Origin: CAVQBC01 sp963848415
GTDB taxonomy: Bacteria > Actinomycetota > Thermoleophilia > Solirubrobacterales > Solirubrobacteraceae
Assembly: GCA_963848415.1 (NCBI GenBank)
Contig: CAWKDN010000001.1
Coordinates: 558,001-622,000, forward strand
Reading direction: 5' to 3'
Length of the DNA stretch: 64,000 nt
In this document: one piece after another, positions 11,098 to 19,913 of the stretch
How positions within the stretch are numbered: position 1 is the first letter of the stretch
How the letters are laid out: each line of letters opens with the position of its first letter
Position numbers and translations under genes: made by a program
The notes under the pieces: model-generated
What the model saw: only the letters and a program-made list of their open reading frames with translations
Databases searched by the model: none
Told to the model about the DNA's origin: nothing

Positions 11098-12645
11098 CTA
11101 GGGCGCCTGGATCGGGGTGCGGACGTCCGAGGCGATCTCGCTTGCCGCGAGCGCGCGGCGGTACACGCGCACCTCGTCGACGCGCCCCTCGAACCACTCG
11201 CCCCAGACGTCGTTGCCGCCGATGTGCAGCGGCCCGTCGCTCGTGCTCACCGCGCCGGTCTGCGGGCGGCTCGCCACCTCGGCGCCGTCGACGTAGAGGC
11301 GCACGGTGGCACCGTCGTAGGTCGTGGCCACGTGGCTCCAGGCCCCGGCGGGAAGCGCGGCGGGACCGTCGAGCCCGACCGGGCCGCCGGCGAAGAGGTA
11401 GCTGCTGGGCACGCCGGCGTCCGTGCTCGCGTACAGCGCGTAGGCGAAGCCCGAGGGCTGCTCCTTGAAGAGCACCGTGCTCCAGCCCGGGGCCGCGGAG
11501 GCCGGGCGGACCCACGCCTCGAGCGTGAGCTGGGTCGTGAAGTCCAGCCGGCGGGAGTCGGGCACCTCGACCCACTCGTCCGCCCCGGAGAGCTCGAGCC
11601 CGGCACCGAAGCGACCCGCGACGCGCTGCACGCCGTCGGCGAGCGTGCCGTCGTTGCTCCAGCCCGAGAGGTCCGTCGCCTCTGTGCCGGCGCCCTCCTC
11701 GAAGCCCCACGCCCCGACGAGGCCCGGCTTCGGGATCGAGGGCAGCGGCGGCGGCTCGGGGCTGACGACGAGCGTGATGGGGACGACGCGCGGCGAGCCG
11801 GCCGCGCCCGCGGCGGTGACCGTCACCTCGCCGCTGTAGCGCCCTTCCCGTAGGCCGGTCGCGTCGACCGCGACCGTGAGATCGCCGGGGGCGTCGCCGG
11901 CGGCCGGCGAGACGGTCAGCCAGCCGGCGTCGTCGGACGCCGTGAAGGACAGGGCGCCGTCGCCGGCGTTGGCGACGCGCAGCGTCTGCGCCACCGGCTT
12001 GGAGACGCCGCCGCCGGCCTGCAGCGTGGCGTCGAAGGTCAAGGCGCCGGGGGTCACGGCGAGCTCGGCCGGCTGCGGCGCCGCGGCCGTGGCCACGCCG
12101 GTGGCCGAGAGCGGCCCGTCCGGGTACTTCGTGCCCGTCTGCCACTGCGCCGGCAGCGACTGAAGCGTCAGCTCCGCGCTCGTCTCCGCCGCGCCGCCGC
12201 CGCCAGCCCGGTCGCGGAAGCACAGCGGGCCGCCGCCGGTGCCGAGGATGGCGATCCAGTAGGTCTGCCCGGCGGTGACGTCGGCGGCCGGGACGCGCAC
12301 CGCGTTCCAGGCGCCGGGGCGGGGGGACGCGATGGAGCCCTCGGTCAGGCGCCGGCCGGGATGGCCGTCAGCGTCCGTGTACAGGCCGGCGGTGAGCGTC
12401 GTGGCGCGCGAGCAGCCGTCGACGTAGACGCGCAGCTCGTCGAGGCTCCCGCTGGCGCCGGCGAGGGTGCTGAACGCCTCGGCCATGCCGTTCGGGTTGG
12501 AGTCGGTCGAGGGCTGAACCGTCCCCTCGCCGAGCAGCACGCGCTCCTGCGCGGGCGCCATCGCGGGCACGGCCAGGACGACGAGTGCGGCGAGCAGCGC
12601 TGCTGCGGCAGCCAGCCGCGCTCGGACCCTGACCGGTAGGGGCAT
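11098..12645 (-). CDS. Secreted protein with a BACON-like and a LamG (concanavalin-type) domain
   Basis: A 515-residue exported protein. The ATG at 12645 begins a Sec signal (MPLPVRVRAR, a long Ala/Leu core, then PAMAPAQ). Residues 35-160 form a beta-rich module with an aromatic AWNAV...YWIAI pattern; residues about 195-290 resemble a BACON/Ig-like repeat (LRVANAGDGALSF, AGWLTVSP, YSGEVTVTA). The last 200 residues are a LamG domain (GLVGAWGFEEGAG, LTLEAWVRP, HVATTYDGATVRLYVDG, and FEGRVDEVRVYRRAL near the end). Such architecture binds glycans or other surface ligands; no catalytic residues are evident. Only two bases separate it from the GST reading frame downstream. Confidence 0.85.
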   Translation of the reverse strand: MPLPVRVRARLAAAAALLAALVVLAVPAMAPAQERVLLGEGTVQPSTDSNPNGMAEAFSTLAGASGSLDELRVYVDGCSRATTLTAGLYTDADGHPGRRLTEGSIASPRPGAWNAVRVPAADVTAGQTYWIAILGTGGGPLCFRDRAGGGGAAETSAELTLQSLPAQWQTGTKYPDGPLSATGVATAAAPQPAELAVTPGALTFDATLQAGGGVSKPVAQTLRVANAGDGALSFTASDDAGWLTVSPAAGDAPGDLTVAVDATGLREGRYSGEVTVTAAGAAGSPRVVPITLVVSPEPPPLPSIPKPGLVGAWGFEEGAGTEATDLSGWSNDGTLADGVQRVAGRFGAGLELSGADEWVEVPDSRRLDFTTQLTLEAWVRPASAAPGWSTVLFKEQPSGFAYALYASTDAGVPSSYLFAGGPVGLDGPAALPAGAWSHVATTYDGATVRLYVDGAEVASRPQTGAVSTSDGPLHIGGNDVWGEWFEGRVDEVRVYRRALAASEIASDVRTPIQAP

Positions 12646-12740
12646 CCCGCGCAGGGTGACGGACGACAGGCGGGTCGGCAAGTCGGAGGACCTAGACCGA
12701 CGTCCAGATCGAAGAGGTTTCACCGGACAGGACTTTCGTA

Positions 12741-13472
12741 TCAGACGATGGTAGCGACGGACCCGCCGTCGACCGACCAGGCCGCTCCGGTGACCGTCGA
12801 GGCCTGCTCGGAGCACAGGAAGACGATGGCGGCCGCGACCTCCTCGGGCTTGGCCAGGCGCCCGAGCGGGATCTTCGACGCCTGCGCGGCGAGCGCCTCC
12901 TCGCGGGTCGTGCCGCCGGCCGCCGCGCTCTGCGCGCCCAGGCCGTCCTCGGCGACCCACAGCGGCGTGCCCACCGCCCCGGGCGCGACCGCGTTGACGA
13001 GCACGCCGCGGGCCGCGTAGGTGTCGGCGAACACGCGCGAGAGCGAGAGCTGCGCCGCCTTGGAGACCGAGTAGGCCGGATTGGTCAGCGACGGGCGCTT
13101 GCCGGCCGAGGAGGCGACGTTGACGATCCGGCCCCAGCCGCGCTCGGCCATGCCGGGCGCGAACGCCCGCATGAGCCGCATCGGGGCCATCACGTGCAGC
13201 TCCCACAGGCCGTTCCAGTCGGCGTCGGTGAGCTCGTCGAGGCCCTTGACGAAGCTCGTGCCCGCGTTGTTGACGAGGATGTCCACCGCGCCGCCGCCGG
13301 CCAGGGCGGCGATCCGCTCGGCCGCGTCGGGCGCGGTCACGTCGACGCCGTCGCTGCGCGAGACCCGCAGCACCTTCGCTCCCTCGGCCTCCAGCTGCTC
13401 CGCGGTGGCGGCGCCGATGCCGCGACCGGCGCCGGTCACCACCGCGGTCCGTCCCTGCAGGCCGAGGTCCAT
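12741..13472 (-). CDS. SDR-family oxidoreductase (3-oxoacyl-ACP reductase-like)
   Basis: A 243-residue classical short-chain dehydrogenase. It shows the NAD(P)-binding TGAGRGIG (residues 13-20), the structural NNAG (VDILVNNAGT), the catalytic Ser in VNVASSAGKR, the YxxxK pair in YSVSKAA, and the C-terminal CSEQASTVTGAAWSVDGG typical of FabG relatives. The Arg at position 17 after the first glycines favours NADPH. It lies ten bases downstream of the DEAD-box helicase stop in the same direction and may be cotranscribed. The exact substrate is not evident; fatty-acid or polyketide reduction is only one possibility. Confidence 0.9.
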   Translation of the reverse strand: MDLGLQGRTAVVTGAGRGIGAATAEQLEAEGAKVLRVSRSDGVDVTAPDAAERIAALAGGGAVDILVNNAGTSFVKGLDELTDADWNGLWELHVMAPMRLMRAFAPGMAERGWGRIVNVASSAGKRPSLTNPAYSVSKAAQLSLSRVFADTYAARGVLVNAVAPGAVGTPLWVAEDGLGAQSAAAGGTTREEALAAQASKIPLGRLAKPEEVAAAIVFLCSEQASTVTGAAWSVDGGSVATIV

Positions 13473-13481
13473 GCGGTCGGG

Positions 13482-14624
13482 TTACCCGTTGCGGCGGCGC
13501 CCGGAGCGGGCAAGGCCGCTGAGCGAGAACTCGCGGTCGAGCCGCAGGTCGGTCGCGATCTTCTCGACGGTCCTGGCCTGCTCGGCGCCGACGAAGGTGA
13601 TCCCGACCCCGCTGCGCCCGGCGCGGGCGGTGCGCCCGACGCGGTGGACGTAGCCCTCGCGGTCCTCCGGCGGGTCGAAGTTGATGACGTGCGAGATGCC
13701 GTCGACGTCGAGGCCGCGGGCGGCGACGTCGGTCGCGACCAGCGTGTCCACGTGGCCGGACTCGAAGCGCGACAGGGCCTGCTCGCGCTGGCGCTGGGAC
13801 TTGTTTCCGTGCATGGCGACGGCCGGTACGCCGGCCCCGCCGAGGCGCTTGACGAGCCGGTCGGCGCCGCGCTTGGTGCGGACGAAGACGAGCGCCAGGT
13901 CGCGGTCGTCGGCGTTGAGCTCCCCGACCAGCGCGTCGAGGCGCTGGTCGCGCTCGGCGGCGACGAAGCGGTGCTCCACCGCGGCGACCGATGCCGGCTC
14001 GGGCCGGTGCTCGTGGAAGACCGGGTCGCGCGTGTAGGCGCGGGCGACCCGGCCGGCCTCGCCCTCGAGCGTGGCGGAGAAGAACAGCGTCTGGCGGTCG
14101 CGCGGGCACTTGGCCACGATCCGGTCGACGGCGGGCTTGAAGCCCATGTCGAGCATCCGGTCGGCCTCGTCGAGGACGAGCACTTCGACGTGCTCGAGCG
14201 TCAGCGCGCGGCGGGCGAGCAGGTCCTCGAGCCGGCCGGGCGTGGCCACCACGACGTGGGCGTCGCGGGCGATGCGGGCCTGCTTGTCGATCCCGACGCC
14301 GCCGTAGACAGGGGCGATGCGCAGGCCGCGGGCGCGCATCACGCTGCGCGACTCCTCGACGATCTGGGTGGCGAGCTCGCGCGTCGGGGCGAGGACGAGG
14401 GCGCCGGGACGGCCGCCCTTGGGCGCGGTGCGGTCCGCGATGGGGATGGCGAACGCGAGCGTCTTGCCCGAGCCGGTCGGCGACTTGGCCAGCACGTCGC
14501 GACCGTCGAGGACGTCCTCGATCACGAGGCGCTGGATGGCGAACGGCTGGGTTATGCCGCGGGCGGCGAGGGCCTCGACCACGGGCGCGGACGCGCCGAG
14601 GGAGGCGAAGGACTGCGGGGACAT
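13482..14624 (-). CDS. DEAD-box ATP-dependent RNA helicase
   Basis: A 380-residue two-domain helicase close to the minimal core. Motifs in order: Q motif (FAIQ, about 28-31), Walker A SPTGSGKT (48-55), PTREL, TPGR, the DEAD box in LVLDEADRML, SAT (FFSATL), then ATDVAARGLD and HRVGRTARAG in domain two. The tail is short and basic (RSGRRRNG), like RhlE relatives. It likely unwinds RNA in ribosome assembly or mRNA decay, often cold-induced. The ATG at 14624 has AAGGAGC at good spacing; the longer upstream frame to 14765 lacks similarity. It diverges from yjbQ across a 127-base gap. Confidence 0.95.
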   Translation of the reverse strand: MSPQSFASLGASAPVVEALAARGITQPFAIQRLVIEDVLDGRDVLAKSPTGSGKTLAFAIPIADRTAPKGGRPGALVLAPTRELATQIVEESRSVMRARGLRIAPVYGGVGIDKQARIARDAHVVVATPGRLEDLLARRALTLEHVEVLVLDEADRMLDMGFKPAVDRIVAKCPRDRQTLFFSATLEGEAGRVARAYTRDPVFHEHRPEPASVAAVEHRFVAAERDQRLDALVGELNADDRDLALVFVRTKRGADRLVKRLGGAGVPAVAMHGNKSQRQREQALSRFESGHVDTLVATDVAARGLDVDGISHVINFDPPEDREGYVHRVGRTARAGRSGVGITFVGAEQARTVEKIATDLRLDREFSLSGLARSGRRRNG

Positions 14625-14751
14625 CGGTGGGGCTCCTTGCAAACGATTCGGGAGGCGACGGCTGACCCGATCCGAGCAAGCTGCCTCGCGGCCGGCGACG
14701 CCGACCGCGCCATACACGCTAGCGGGTCGCCCAGCGGGGCATGATGGCTGC

Positions 14752-15213
14752 ATGACCACGAACACCGTCTACAAGACGTTCCGCACCCGCGAGCGGCGCG
14801 AGTGGGTCCGGATCACCGACGACGTCGCCCAGGCGGTGGCCGACGCCGGCATCGCCGAGGGCATGGTGCTGGTGAGCGCGATGCACATCACCGCCGGCGT
14901 CTGGATCAACGACGACGAGCCCGGCATCCTCGAGGACACGCTGGAGTGGCTGGACAAGCTCGCCCCGCCGAGCTGGCGGGCCACGGAGAGCCAGGTCGCG
15001 GCGGACCTCTCGCCCGAGCCGGGCGACTTCCGCCACCACCGCGGCGGCGAGGACAACGGCGACGCGCACTGGAAGAACCTGCTCGTCCACCATCAGGTCG
15101 TGATCCCGGTGACCGACGGGCAGCTCGACCTCGGCCCGTGGCAGGCCGTCTTCTACGCCGAGTTCGACGGCGGCCGCGACAAGCGGCTCGTGATCAAGGT
15201 GATGGGCGAGTGA
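14752..15213 (+). CDS. YjbQ/UPF0047 family protein (secondary thiamine-phosphate synthase family)
   Basis: A 153-residue protein of the YjbQ family, small trimeric enzymes for which weak thiamine-phosphate synthase activity has been reported in E. coli. Conserved features are MHITAGVWIND, the acidic HHRGGEDNGDAHWKNLL region, and the C-terminal GPWQAVFYAEFDG. The full length matches the family (about 135-155). The ATG at 14752 is followed without a clear ribosome site, in keeping with other near-leaderless genes here. The next gene starts inside its stop codon (GTGA). The physiological role of the family remains uncertain. Confidence 0.9.
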   Translation: MTTNTVYKTFRTRERREWVRITDDVAQAVADAGIAEGMVLVSAMHITAGVWINDDEPGILEDTLEWLDKLAPPSWRATESQVAADLSPEPGDFRHHRGGEDNGDAHWKNLLVHHQVVIPVTDGQLDLGPWQAVFYAEFDGGRDKRLVIKVMGE

Positions 15214-15815
15214 ACCTCAACCCGCTCTCCCTCCCCCAGAGCCTGGCCCGCCAGGCCGCCGACGACGTCCGGTCGATCGCCGAGGCCGCACGCGGCCTGG
15301 CCGACCTCCCTGTCCAACTGCTCGAGCGCCTGGACCGGCTCGAGGGCGGGCTGATGAGCCGCCTGGACGCGCTGATGGGCGTGCCGGCCGACCTGGGCGC
15401 GCTGCGCGGCGAGCTCGCGCCGATCGCCCAACTGCCCGCGGTCCTCGACGCGGTCGCGCCGCTGGCGAGCCAGATCGCCGACCTGCGCGCCGCGCTCACG
15501 CCGATCGAGGAGCTGGCGGCGATGCGCGAGGCCGTCGCGCCGCTCTCCTCCCAGCTCGACGGCCTGCAGCACCAGCTCGACGTGCTGCGCGAGGCGATCC
15601 GGCCGATCGAGCAGCTCGCGCAGGTCCGCGTGGGCATCGAGCCGCTCGACGACGACCTGCTGCGGGTGCGCGAGTCGATCGAGAAGCTCGAGCCGATCGT
15701 CAAGGGCGTCGCCGACCGGGTGGCCGCGATGGACGTCCGGCTCGGGGCGCTGGCGGAGGACGTCGAGCCGATCGGGGAGCTGGCGCACCGGATTCCGGGG
15801 GGGAAGCGAAAGTAA
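15210..15815 (+). CDS. Helical repeat (apolipoprotein/coiled-coil-like) protein of unknown function
   Basis: A 201-residue protein I do not recognise as a named family. It is almost entirely heptad-like helix, built from recurring blocks of the type LAPIAQLPAVLDAV, LTPIEELAAMREAV, IRPIEQLAQVRVGI and VEPIGELAHRI; the Pro-Ile step recurs about every 30 residues, suggesting a chain of helices broken at prolines. There is no signal peptide or membrane segment; the tail is basic (GGKRK). The GTG at 15210 overlaps the yjbQ stop, so it is coupled to that gene. A scaffold or membrane-surface role is possible but unproven. Confidence 0.7.
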   Translation: MNLNPLSLPQSLARQAADDVRSIAEAARGLADLPVQLLERLDRLEGGLMSRLDALMGVPADLGALRGELAPIAQLPAVLDAVAPLASQIADLRAALTPIEELAAMREAVAPLSSQLDGLQHQLDVLREAIRPIEQLAQVRVGIEPLDDDLLRVRESIEKLEPIVKGVADRVAAMDVRLGALAEDVEPIGELAHRIPGGKRK

Positions 15816-15826
15816 CGTCGTCCGGA

Positions 15827-15900
15827 GGTCTCCGCGAAGCGGTGACCGGAGGACGAAACCCCGGGTCTCCGCGAAGCGGTGACCGGAGGACGAAACCCCG
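15827..15900. repeat. Two perfect tandem copies of a 37-bp GC-rich repeat
   Basis: Copies at 15827-15863 and 15864-15900 are identical; a third begins at 15901 but diverges after five bases. The unit runs from GGTCTCCGCGAAGCGG through TGACCGGAGGACG to AAACCCCG. It lies just past the stop of the helical-protein gene, between convergent genes. A relative occurs in frame in lon (7303-7335). There are no spacers, so it is not a CRISPR. Confidence 0.9.
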
Positions 15901-15962
15901 GGTCTGCGGCGGTTCGAACACCAGCATCGAAGGAGGTCCGGGCCGGTACGGCGCTCGGGTGG

Positions 15963-15979
15963 TACGAGAAAGTCTCGTA
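15963..15979. terminator. Small perfect hairpin between convergent genes
   Basis: TACGAGA and TCTCGTA pair perfectly around an AAG loop. It sits in the 282-base gap between the helical-protein gene and the thiolase gene, which converge. There is no T tract, so a terminator role is only suggested. Apart from this hairpin and the 37-bp tandem repeat, nothing was recognised in the gap. Confidence 0.35.
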
Positions 15980-16097
15980 TATGAGGCAGTTCTCGTCCCG
16001 GTCGACAAGACTGGCACGTTGCCGCTCGGATTGGCGCATCCTAGCCGGCTCGCGCCCTCTCGATGCGGGGTTGACGTGAACCCGGCAGGCGGCCGGC

Positions 16098-17246
16098 CTA
16101 CAGCCGCTCCACCACCATCGCCTGCCCCATCCCCCCGGCCACGCACATCGTCTCCAGGCCGATCGTGCCGTCGAGCGCGTCGAGGTTGTTCAGCAGCGTG
16201 GTCATGATGCGTGCGCCGGTCATCCCGAACGGGTGGCCGAGCGCGATCGCCCCGCCGAACGGGTTGAGCTTGTCGGCGTCGATCCCCCACTCCTCGCGGC
16301 ACGGGACGACCTGGGCGGCGAAGGCCTCGTTGAGCTCGAGCACGTCGATGTCGGCGATCGTCATCCCCGCCCGCTCGAGCACCGCGCGGACCGCCGGGAG
16401 CGGGCCGAGGCCCATGATCTCCGGCCGGATCGCGGCCACCGAGGACGCCACGATCCGCGCCCGCGGGGTCAGCCCCAGCGCGCGGGCGCGGTCCTCGGAC
16501 ATCACCAGCACCGCGGCGGCGCCGTCGTTCAACGGACACGCGTTGCCGGCGGTCACGGTCCCGTCCGGGCGGAAGGCGGGCTTGAGCTCGGCCAGGCCCT
16601 CGATCGTCGTGCCGGCGCGCGGGCCGTCGTCACGCGTGACCTCGGTCCCGTCCGGCGTGGTCACGGCGACGATCTCGCGGTCGAAGTGCCCGCCGTCGCG
16701 CGCCGCGACGGCACGGTTCTGGGAGATCACGGCCCATTCGTCCTGGGCCTCGCGCGAGACGCCGCAGCGCTCGGCGACGTTCTCGGCCGTCATCCCCATC
16801 GGGATGTAGACGTCGTAGGGCGCGCCCTCGGAGCCGTTGAGCTGCTCGTTGGGGTCGAAGGGCGGGTGGGGCGGGAAGCGCGAGACCGCCTCGACGCCGG
16901 CGGCGATGTACTGGTCGCCCTCGCCCGCCCTGATCGCGTGGAAGGCCATCCGCAGGGTTTGCAGCGAGGACGCGCAGAAGCGGTTGACGGTCGTCGCCGG
17001 GACGTGATGGTCGATGCCGGCCAGCAGCGCCGCGTTGCGCCCGACGTTGTAGCCGGCCTCACCCATCTGAAAGCCGCAGCCCATCATCACGTCGTCCGTC
17101 TGCGCGAGGTCGACCTCCGGGTTGCGCTCGGCCAGCGCGCGCAGCGGCACGGCAGCCAGCTCGTCCGTGCGGACGTCCTTCAGCGACCCCTTGGCGGCGC
17201 GTCCGATCGGGGTGCGGACGGCATCGACGATGACGGCTTCGGGCAT
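16098..17246 (-). CDS. Thiolase (acetyl-CoA C-acyltransferase)
   Basis: A 382-residue thiolase that cleaves or condenses acyl-CoA in beta-oxidation or short-chain acyl metabolism. The nucleophile is Cys91 in NRFCASSLQT; the other active-site elements are LNEAFAAQVV, GGAIALGHPFGMTGAR (His) and CVAGGMGQ (second Cys) near the C-terminus. Length is slightly below the usual 390. The ATG at 17246 has GAGGAGA upstream on its strand. It diverges from the flavin reductase gene with 51 bases between. Degradative versus biosynthetic direction cannot be told from sequence. Confidence 0.95.
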   Translation of the reverse strand: MPEAVIVDAVRTPIGRAAKGSLKDVRTDELAAVPLRALAERNPEVDLAQTDDVMMGCGFQMGEAGYNVGRNAALLAGIDHHVPATTVNRFCASSLQTLRMAFHAIRAGEGDQYIAAGVEAVSRFPPHPPFDPNEQLNGSEGAPYDVYIPMGMTAENVAERCGVSREAQDEWAVISQNRAVAARDGGHFDREIVAVTTPDGTEVTRDDGPRAGTTIEGLAELKPAFRPDGTVTAGNACPLNDGAAAVLVMSEDRARALGLTPRARIVASSVAAIRPEIMGLGPLPAVRAVLERAGMTIADIDVLELNEAFAAQVVPCREEWGIDADKLNPFGGAIALGHPFGMTGARIMTTLLNNLDALDGTIGLETMCVAGGMGQAMVVERL

Positions 17247-17281
17247 GGCGTGGTCGGTCTCCTCTGGAGGGGCGGGCACAC

Positions 17282-17287
17282 TAGGAT
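17282..17287 (+). promoter_or_regulatory. Putative -10 element (TAGGAT), near-leaderless
   Basis: TAGGAT, a common actinobacterial -10, ends ten bases before the ATG at 17298, so the transcript would have almost no leader. Confidence 0.4.
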
Positions 17288-17297
17288 GCCGGGCGCG

Positions 17298-18527
17298 ATG
17301 GCCCAGCGAGTCATTGACCACCTGATCGTCGGCGGTGGCGACGCCGGCCACAGCTGCGCCGAGGCGCTGCGGGAGGCGGGCGCGGACGGGACGATCACGG
17401 TCGTCAGCCGCGACCCCGATCCGCCGTACGACCGCACGGCGTGCTCGAAGGGCTACCTGCGCGGCGAGCAGGATCGCGAGGCGACGCTGCTGGGCGGGGC
17501 GGACTGGTACGCCGGCAACGACGTCGAGCTGCTCGCGCGCACCAGCGTCATGAACCTCGGCCCCGCCGAGCGCACCGCGACGCTCTCGACCGAGGAGACC
17601 GTCGGCTTCGGCACGCTGCTGCTGGCCACGGGCTCCAACGTCCGCCGACTGCGGCTCGACGGCGCCGACCTCGACGGCATCCACTACCTGCGCTCGCTGC
17701 GCAACGCGGACGCCATCCGCGAGGACGTCGCCGCCGCCGAGCGGGTGGTGCTGATCGGCGGCTCCTACATCGCGTGCGAGGTGGCGGCGTCGCTGACCGA
17801 GCTGGGCAAGCGCTGCACGCTGGTCATGCAGGAGACCACGACGCTCGAGCGCACGTTCGGCCCGCAGGCCGGGGCGTACTTCCAGCGCGTGCTCACCGAG
17901 CACGGCGTCGAGGTCCGCGGTGGCGACGAGGCGACCGGCTTCGAGGGCGCCGACGGGCGCGTGTCGGCGGTAGTGACGGCGAGCGGCGCCAAGGTGCCGG
18001 CCGAGGCCGTCGTCGTCGGCGCCGGGGTGATCCCCGACCTCACGCTCGCGCGCAAGGCCGGCCTGGAGCTCGGCGACGGCGGCGGCGTGGTGACCGACGC
18101 GGCGCTGGAGACCTCGATCCCCGGCGTGTTCGCCGCCGGGGACATCGCGGAGTACGTCAGTGAGCCCAACGGCGGCGAGCGGCTGCGCGTCGAGCACTGG
18201 GACGTGGCCGAGCAGCACGGCAAGACGGTCGCCCGCGCGATGCTCGGCGATCACGGGCCCCACGACGTGGTCCCCTACTTCTTCTCCGACCTCTCCGACT
18301 GGACGTCGCTCGAGTACGTCGGGCCGGCGCGCCAGTGGGACGAGGAGATCGTCCGCGGCGCCTTCGACGACGACGCCTTCACGGTCTACTACCTCGACGG
18401 CGGCCACCTGGCGGCGGCGCTGAGCGTCGGGCGCGGCGACGACCTCGAGGCGGCGCGCACGCTGCTCGGGACGAACGTCTCCGACCGCCGCGACGCCCTG
18501 GCCGACCCGGACGCCGACCTCTCCTGA
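17298..18527 (+). CDS. FAD-dependent pyridine nucleotide-disulphide oxidoreductase (ferredoxin/rubredoxin reductase-like)
   Basis: A 409-residue flavoprotein with the FAD-binding IVGGGDAGHSCAEALREAG at the N-terminus, the ATG motif LLLATGSN, the NAD(P)H-binding VVLIGGSYIACEVAASL, and the second FAD motif VFAAGDIAE. The C-terminal domain (YFFSDLSDWTSLEYVG) matches reductases that feed ferredoxin or rubredoxin of monooxygenases and dioxygenases. No ferredoxin gene is adjacent; a P450 gene is present at 51412-52701 but far away. The divergent neighbour is a thiolase. The redox partner is unknown. Confidence 0.92.
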   Translation: MAQRVIDHLIVGGGDAGHSCAEALREAGADGTITVVSRDPDPPYDRTACSKGYLRGEQDREATLLGGADWYAGNDVELLARTSVMNLGPAERTATLSTEETVGFGTLLLATGSNVRRLRLDGADLDGIHYLRSLRNADAIREDVAAAERVVLIGGSYIACEVAASLTELGKRCTLVMQETTTLERTFGPQAGAYFQRVLTEHGVEVRGGDEATGFEGADGRVSAVVTASGAKVPAEAVVVGAGVIPDLTLARKAGLELGDGGGVVTDAALETSIPGVFAAGDIAEYVSEPNGGERLRVEHWDVAEQHGKTVARAMLGDHGPHDVVPYFFSDLSDWTSLEYVGPARQWDEEIVRGAFDDDAFTVYYLDGGHLAAALSVGRGDDLEAARTLLGTNVSDRRDALADPDADLS

Positions 18528-18549
18528 TCGCGGACTCAGCCGGCGCGGC

Positions 18550-19805
18550 TCAGCGGCCGACCGGCGCCACCGGGCGCCAGCGGGCGCCCGGCTCCGACGT
18601 CCGCGCCGCGGCGGCCGGAGTCGCGAAGGGGTCGAAGCCCTGCTCGCAGACGGTCCCCTCCGGCGGCAGCGTCCCGTTCTCGAGGTAGGGGGCGAACCAC
18701 CCCAGGACGCACGGGTTGAAGTCCGTGATCGCGCCGTGGCCGTCGCCGCGAAGCGTGAGCAGCCGGGCGTTGCCGAGGTCGCGGACCACCCGCTTGCCCC
18801 ACTCGTACGGCGTCGCCGGATCGTTGGTGGTGTGGATCACGAGCGCCGGTGTGGCGTTTACAGGAGCTCGATGGTGACCGCCCGCAGCAGATCCCCGTCG
18901 ACGGTGCGCCCGTCGCCCAGGTCGAGCGGGGTCTCGTCCAGCCGCGCCAGCAGCGCATCGAACGCATCCTCGGGCGCGCCCGGCGAGCCTGCCCCGAAGC
19001 GGCAGGTGTCGGGGGCGGCGGCGCAGGCGGCGAAGAAGCGGTCGAGCGAGGCCTCGAAGCCGACCAGCTGCTCTTCGGCCGCCTCGAACGGGTGGTTGAG
19101 CCAGACGTCCCCGTCCACCGGGGAGTCGAGCACCAGCGCGCGCGCCCGCCCCGGGAACAGGCTGGCGTAGGTCTCGCCGATCAGCCCGCCGTAGGAGACG
19201 CCGAGGTAGGAGAGCTGCCGGTCGCCGACCGCGGCGCGCAACAGGTCGAGGTCGCGGGCCACGTTGGCCGTGGTGAGGCTCGCGAGGAAGCCCTCGGAGC
19301 GGTTCTGGCACAGCCGGGAGAGCGTCCGGCCGCGCTGGAGCAGCGTGCGCAGGTCGAACGTGTCCGGCGTCATCGGCTCGTAGCCCTCGGTCGGCTCGTC
19401 GCAGTCGACCGCCGGCTCGCTGCCGCCGACGCCGCGCGGGTCGAAGCCGACCACGTCGAACTTCGAGACCAGCTGGAAGGCCGGCGGCGGCGCCGTGCGG
19501 ACGAACTCGACGCCCGAGCCTCCCGGCCCGCCGGGGTTGAGGAAGAGCGAGCCGATCCGGTTCTCCTGATCGACGGCGGGGCGCCGGATCAGCGCGAGGC
19601 GGACCTTCGGCCCCCACGGGCGGGCGTAGTCGCGCGGCACCGCGGCCGTCGCGCACTCAAAGCCGTCGTCGCAGTCGCGCCAGTCCAGCTCGGGGACCGC
19701 GACACCCTCCGGGGTCGTGCGCTCCGCGGCCGGCGCGACCGCCGGGGCAAGGAGCGCGACCGCGAGCACGAAAGCGGTGACCAGACAGGTTCGGAGCGTC
19801 GACAT
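18550..19805 (-). pseudogene. Exported alpha/beta-hydrolase (tripeptidyl aminopeptidase-like), internally deleted and frameshifted
   Basis: The first 315 codons encode a Sec signal (LVTAFVLAVALLAPAVAPAAE) and the N-terminal part of an SlpD/tripeptidyl-aminopeptidase hydrolase: LFLNPGGPGGSG oxyanion segment, DVVGFDPRGVGGSEP and the nucleophile elbow GVSYGGLIGETYA. A TAA follows RAVTIELL at 18858. In the next frame the C-terminal part resumes directly with ATPALVIHTTNDPATPYEWG (Asp region) and LRGDGHGAI (His). The 100 or so residues that normally separate these parts are missing. Catalytic residues survive on both sides, so the loss is a deletion with frame change rather than a point defect. 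It is either a recent pseudogene or an assembly collapse. Confidence 0.82.
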
Positions 19806-19913
19806 CGGATCCCCTGGGAGACGGTTTGCCTGCAGAGCGCTCAGGATCCGTCCACCGGTGTCCCAGGTGCCAGGGGACGGGCGTCCCGAGTCCCCGGGAG
19901 ATGTGCCCCGCCG

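Noticed and set aside
15827..15905. CRISPR array
   Set aside because: The two 37-bp copies are directly adjacent with no spacers and no cas genes are present.
15905..15920. tRNA T-arm like GGTTCGAAC
   Set aside because: No acceptor, D or anticodon stems can be built around it.
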